This document shows, piece by piece, positions 39,562-40,302 of a stretch of DNA of 40,302 nucleotides. The notes beneath the pieces are model-generated. The model was not told the origin of the DNA. It saw only the letters and a list, made by a program, of their open reading frames with translations, and searched no databases. Source of the DNA: CAZQFV01 sp964613665. Lineage in GTDB: Bacteria > Chloroflexota > Chloroflexia > DTKN01. The position numbers and the translations under genes are program-made. Positions within the stretch are counted from its first letter, which is position 1; the number at the start of each line of letters is the position of its first letter. Location: contig CAZTIG010000043.1 of NCBI GenBank assembly GCA_964613665.1, positions 1-40,302 of the forward strand, written 5' to 3'.

Positions 39562-39592
39562 GTTCGAGCTTCGAAGTTCGAAATTCGAAGAG
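39562..39592. repeat. TTCGAA-type palindromic repeat before hdrA2
   Basis: CTTCGAA (39569-39575) and TTCGAAG (39584-39590), with TTCGAA-type units between them, lie immediately after the phosphatase-like stop. It is similar in form to the repeat at 28088-28120. Confidence 0.6.
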
Positions 39593-39656
39593 GTCCGGAT
39601 TCGTGGCCCGATGACTGCAGTGTGTGGATTGTGAACTGACAAGGAGGTGCGAAGCT

Positions 39657-40302
39657 ATGGAGGAGAAAAAGATCGGTGTGTACGTCTGTGACTGCGGCGT
39701 GAACATCGCCGCGATGGTCAACACCGAGCGGGTCGTCGAGTTCGCCAAGGGGTTGCCATCCGTGGCCGTGGCGCGGAAGTACAAGTACATGTGCTCCGAG
39801 CCCGGGCAGGAGATGATCAAGAAGGACATCCGGGAGCTGGGCCTGAACCGGGTGGTGGTCGCCTCCTGCACTCCGCGCATGCACGAGGTGACGTTCCAGA
39901 ACGCCGCGGCCGAGGCCGGCCTCAACCCCTACTACTTTGCCATGGCCAACATCCGCGAGCACGACTCCTGGATCGTGGACGACCCCGAGGCGGCCACCGC
40001 CAAGGCCAAGCGCCTGGTCGGCGCGGCGGTGGCCCGCGTGGCCTACCAGGAGGCCCTGGAGCCGCGCCGCGAGCCGGTCTCCCGGGCGGCGCTGGTGGTC
40101 GGCGCAGGGATTGCCGGCATCCAGGCCGCGCTGACGATCGCCGACGCCGGCTACCCGGTCTACCTGGTGGAGCGGGACCCCTCCATCGGCGGGGTGATGG
40201 CGCAGTTGGACAAGACCTTCCCCACGCTCGACTGTAGCACCTGAATTCTCGGCCCCAAGATGATGGATGCCGGTCGGCATCCCAACATTACCCTCCTCTC
40301 CT
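39657..40302 (+). CDS. hdrA: Heterodisulfide reductase subunit A (copy 2), selenocysteine-containing, 3' end outside window
   Basis: The first 215 codons of an HdrA. The N-terminal domain has VCDCGVNIAA, MCSEPGQEM and SCTPRMHEVTF. The FAD site is VGAGIAGIQAALTIADAGY (about 145-163). At codon 196 an in-frame TGA (40242-40244) replaces the Cys of the Hdr-specific motif: here DCST-U-ILGPKMMDAGRHP, against DCSACILTPKLVDAAQHP in copy 1. Reading continues without a break in homology to the window end. Sec at this site is known in HdrA of some methanogens and bacteria. The start ATG 39657 has AAGGAGGTG about seven nt upstream. It is probably the flavin bifurcation subunit for the HdrB2/C2 pair at 33592-35090. 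Confidence 0.9.
40242..40282 (+). promoter_or_regulatory. UGA selenocysteine codon and SECIS hairpin of hdrA2
   Basis: The UGA (40242-40244) is followed after 20 nt by GGATGCC (40265-40271), loop GGTC (40272-40275) and GGCATCC (40276-40282). The stem is seven perfect pairs, and the GGUC loop is shared with the fdhA SECIS (14845-14848) and with E. coli fdhF. Confidence 0.85.

Noticed and set aside
5901..39592. CRISPR array
   Set aside because: The repeats are short, lie in many separate spacers, differ in sequence, and lack regular unique spacers or cas genes.
39657..40244. A truncated hdrA pseudogene ending at TGA 40242
   Set aside because: The TGA is at a conserved Cys site, homology continues in frame, and a SECIS-like hairpin follows.

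Overview
The window is GC-rich bacterial DNA with tightly packed genes, almost all on the + strand. It most likely comes from an anaerobic or thermophilic member of the Chloroflexota (Anaerolineae-like). This is an inference: the first protein ends in a YLPLVLR-type C-terminus that I associate with secreted Chloroflexota proteins, and the energy genes suit an anaerobe that exchanges H2, formate and NAD(P)H. No rRNA, tRNA, CRISPR array or intact mobile element was seen.

Layout. (1) 1-9749, mixed household genes: the end of a secreted Ig-like repeat protein, a radical SAM enzyme, a membrane-anchored FecR-like protein, an MBL hydrolase, UDP-glucose dehydrogenase, an acetyltransferase-like protein, AcpS, an amidohydrolase, QueD and a DUF1385 membrane protein. 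(2) 9945-16500, a formate dehydrogenase operon: NuoE, a NuoF-GltD fusion, and a selenocysteine FdhA read through an in-frame TGA. (3) 16501-17344, a spacer with a DNA methyltransferase remnant, a strong promoter and a terminator-like leader hairpin. (4) 17345-22774, a group 3b-type [NiFe] hydrogenase in the order beta-gamma-delta-alpha, its maturation protease, a lone receiver protein and an orphan ACT protein. (5) 23134-30399, an HdrCBA-FlxDCBA electron-bifurcation locus. (6) 30557-33107, an unusual regulator pair: an Lrp/AsnC-receiver fusion and a histidine kinase whose N-terminal domain looks like the glycine-cleavage H protein without its lipoyl lysine. (7) 33592-40302, a second hdrC-hdrB pair, then a regulatory cassette (DRTGG, CBS-ATPase, DRTGG, ATPase, PHP, degenerate SpoIIE-type phosphatase), then a second hdrA. 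That hdrA also has an in-frame TGA, at a conserved Hdr cysteine, and runs off the window.

How the parts fit. The three catalytic modules would let formate, H2, NAD(H), NADP(H), ferredoxin and a thiol/disulfide (or analogous) couple exchange electrons in the cytoplasm. HydB/FlxB and HydG/FlxA are paralogous electron-input modules. The regulatory genes sit inside and between these operons, which suggests a dedicated redox-signalling layer. Most transcription units start at a recognisable sigma70-type promoter with a 17-nt spacer and a TGn extended -10. Many spacers carry short palindromic or tandem repeats that differ in sequence but share an architecture.

The strongest candidates for something new are the selenocysteine HdrA with its embedded regulatory cassette, the lipoyl-lysine-less GcvH-like kinase paired with Lrp-REC, the degenerate phosphatase, and the intergenic repeat system.
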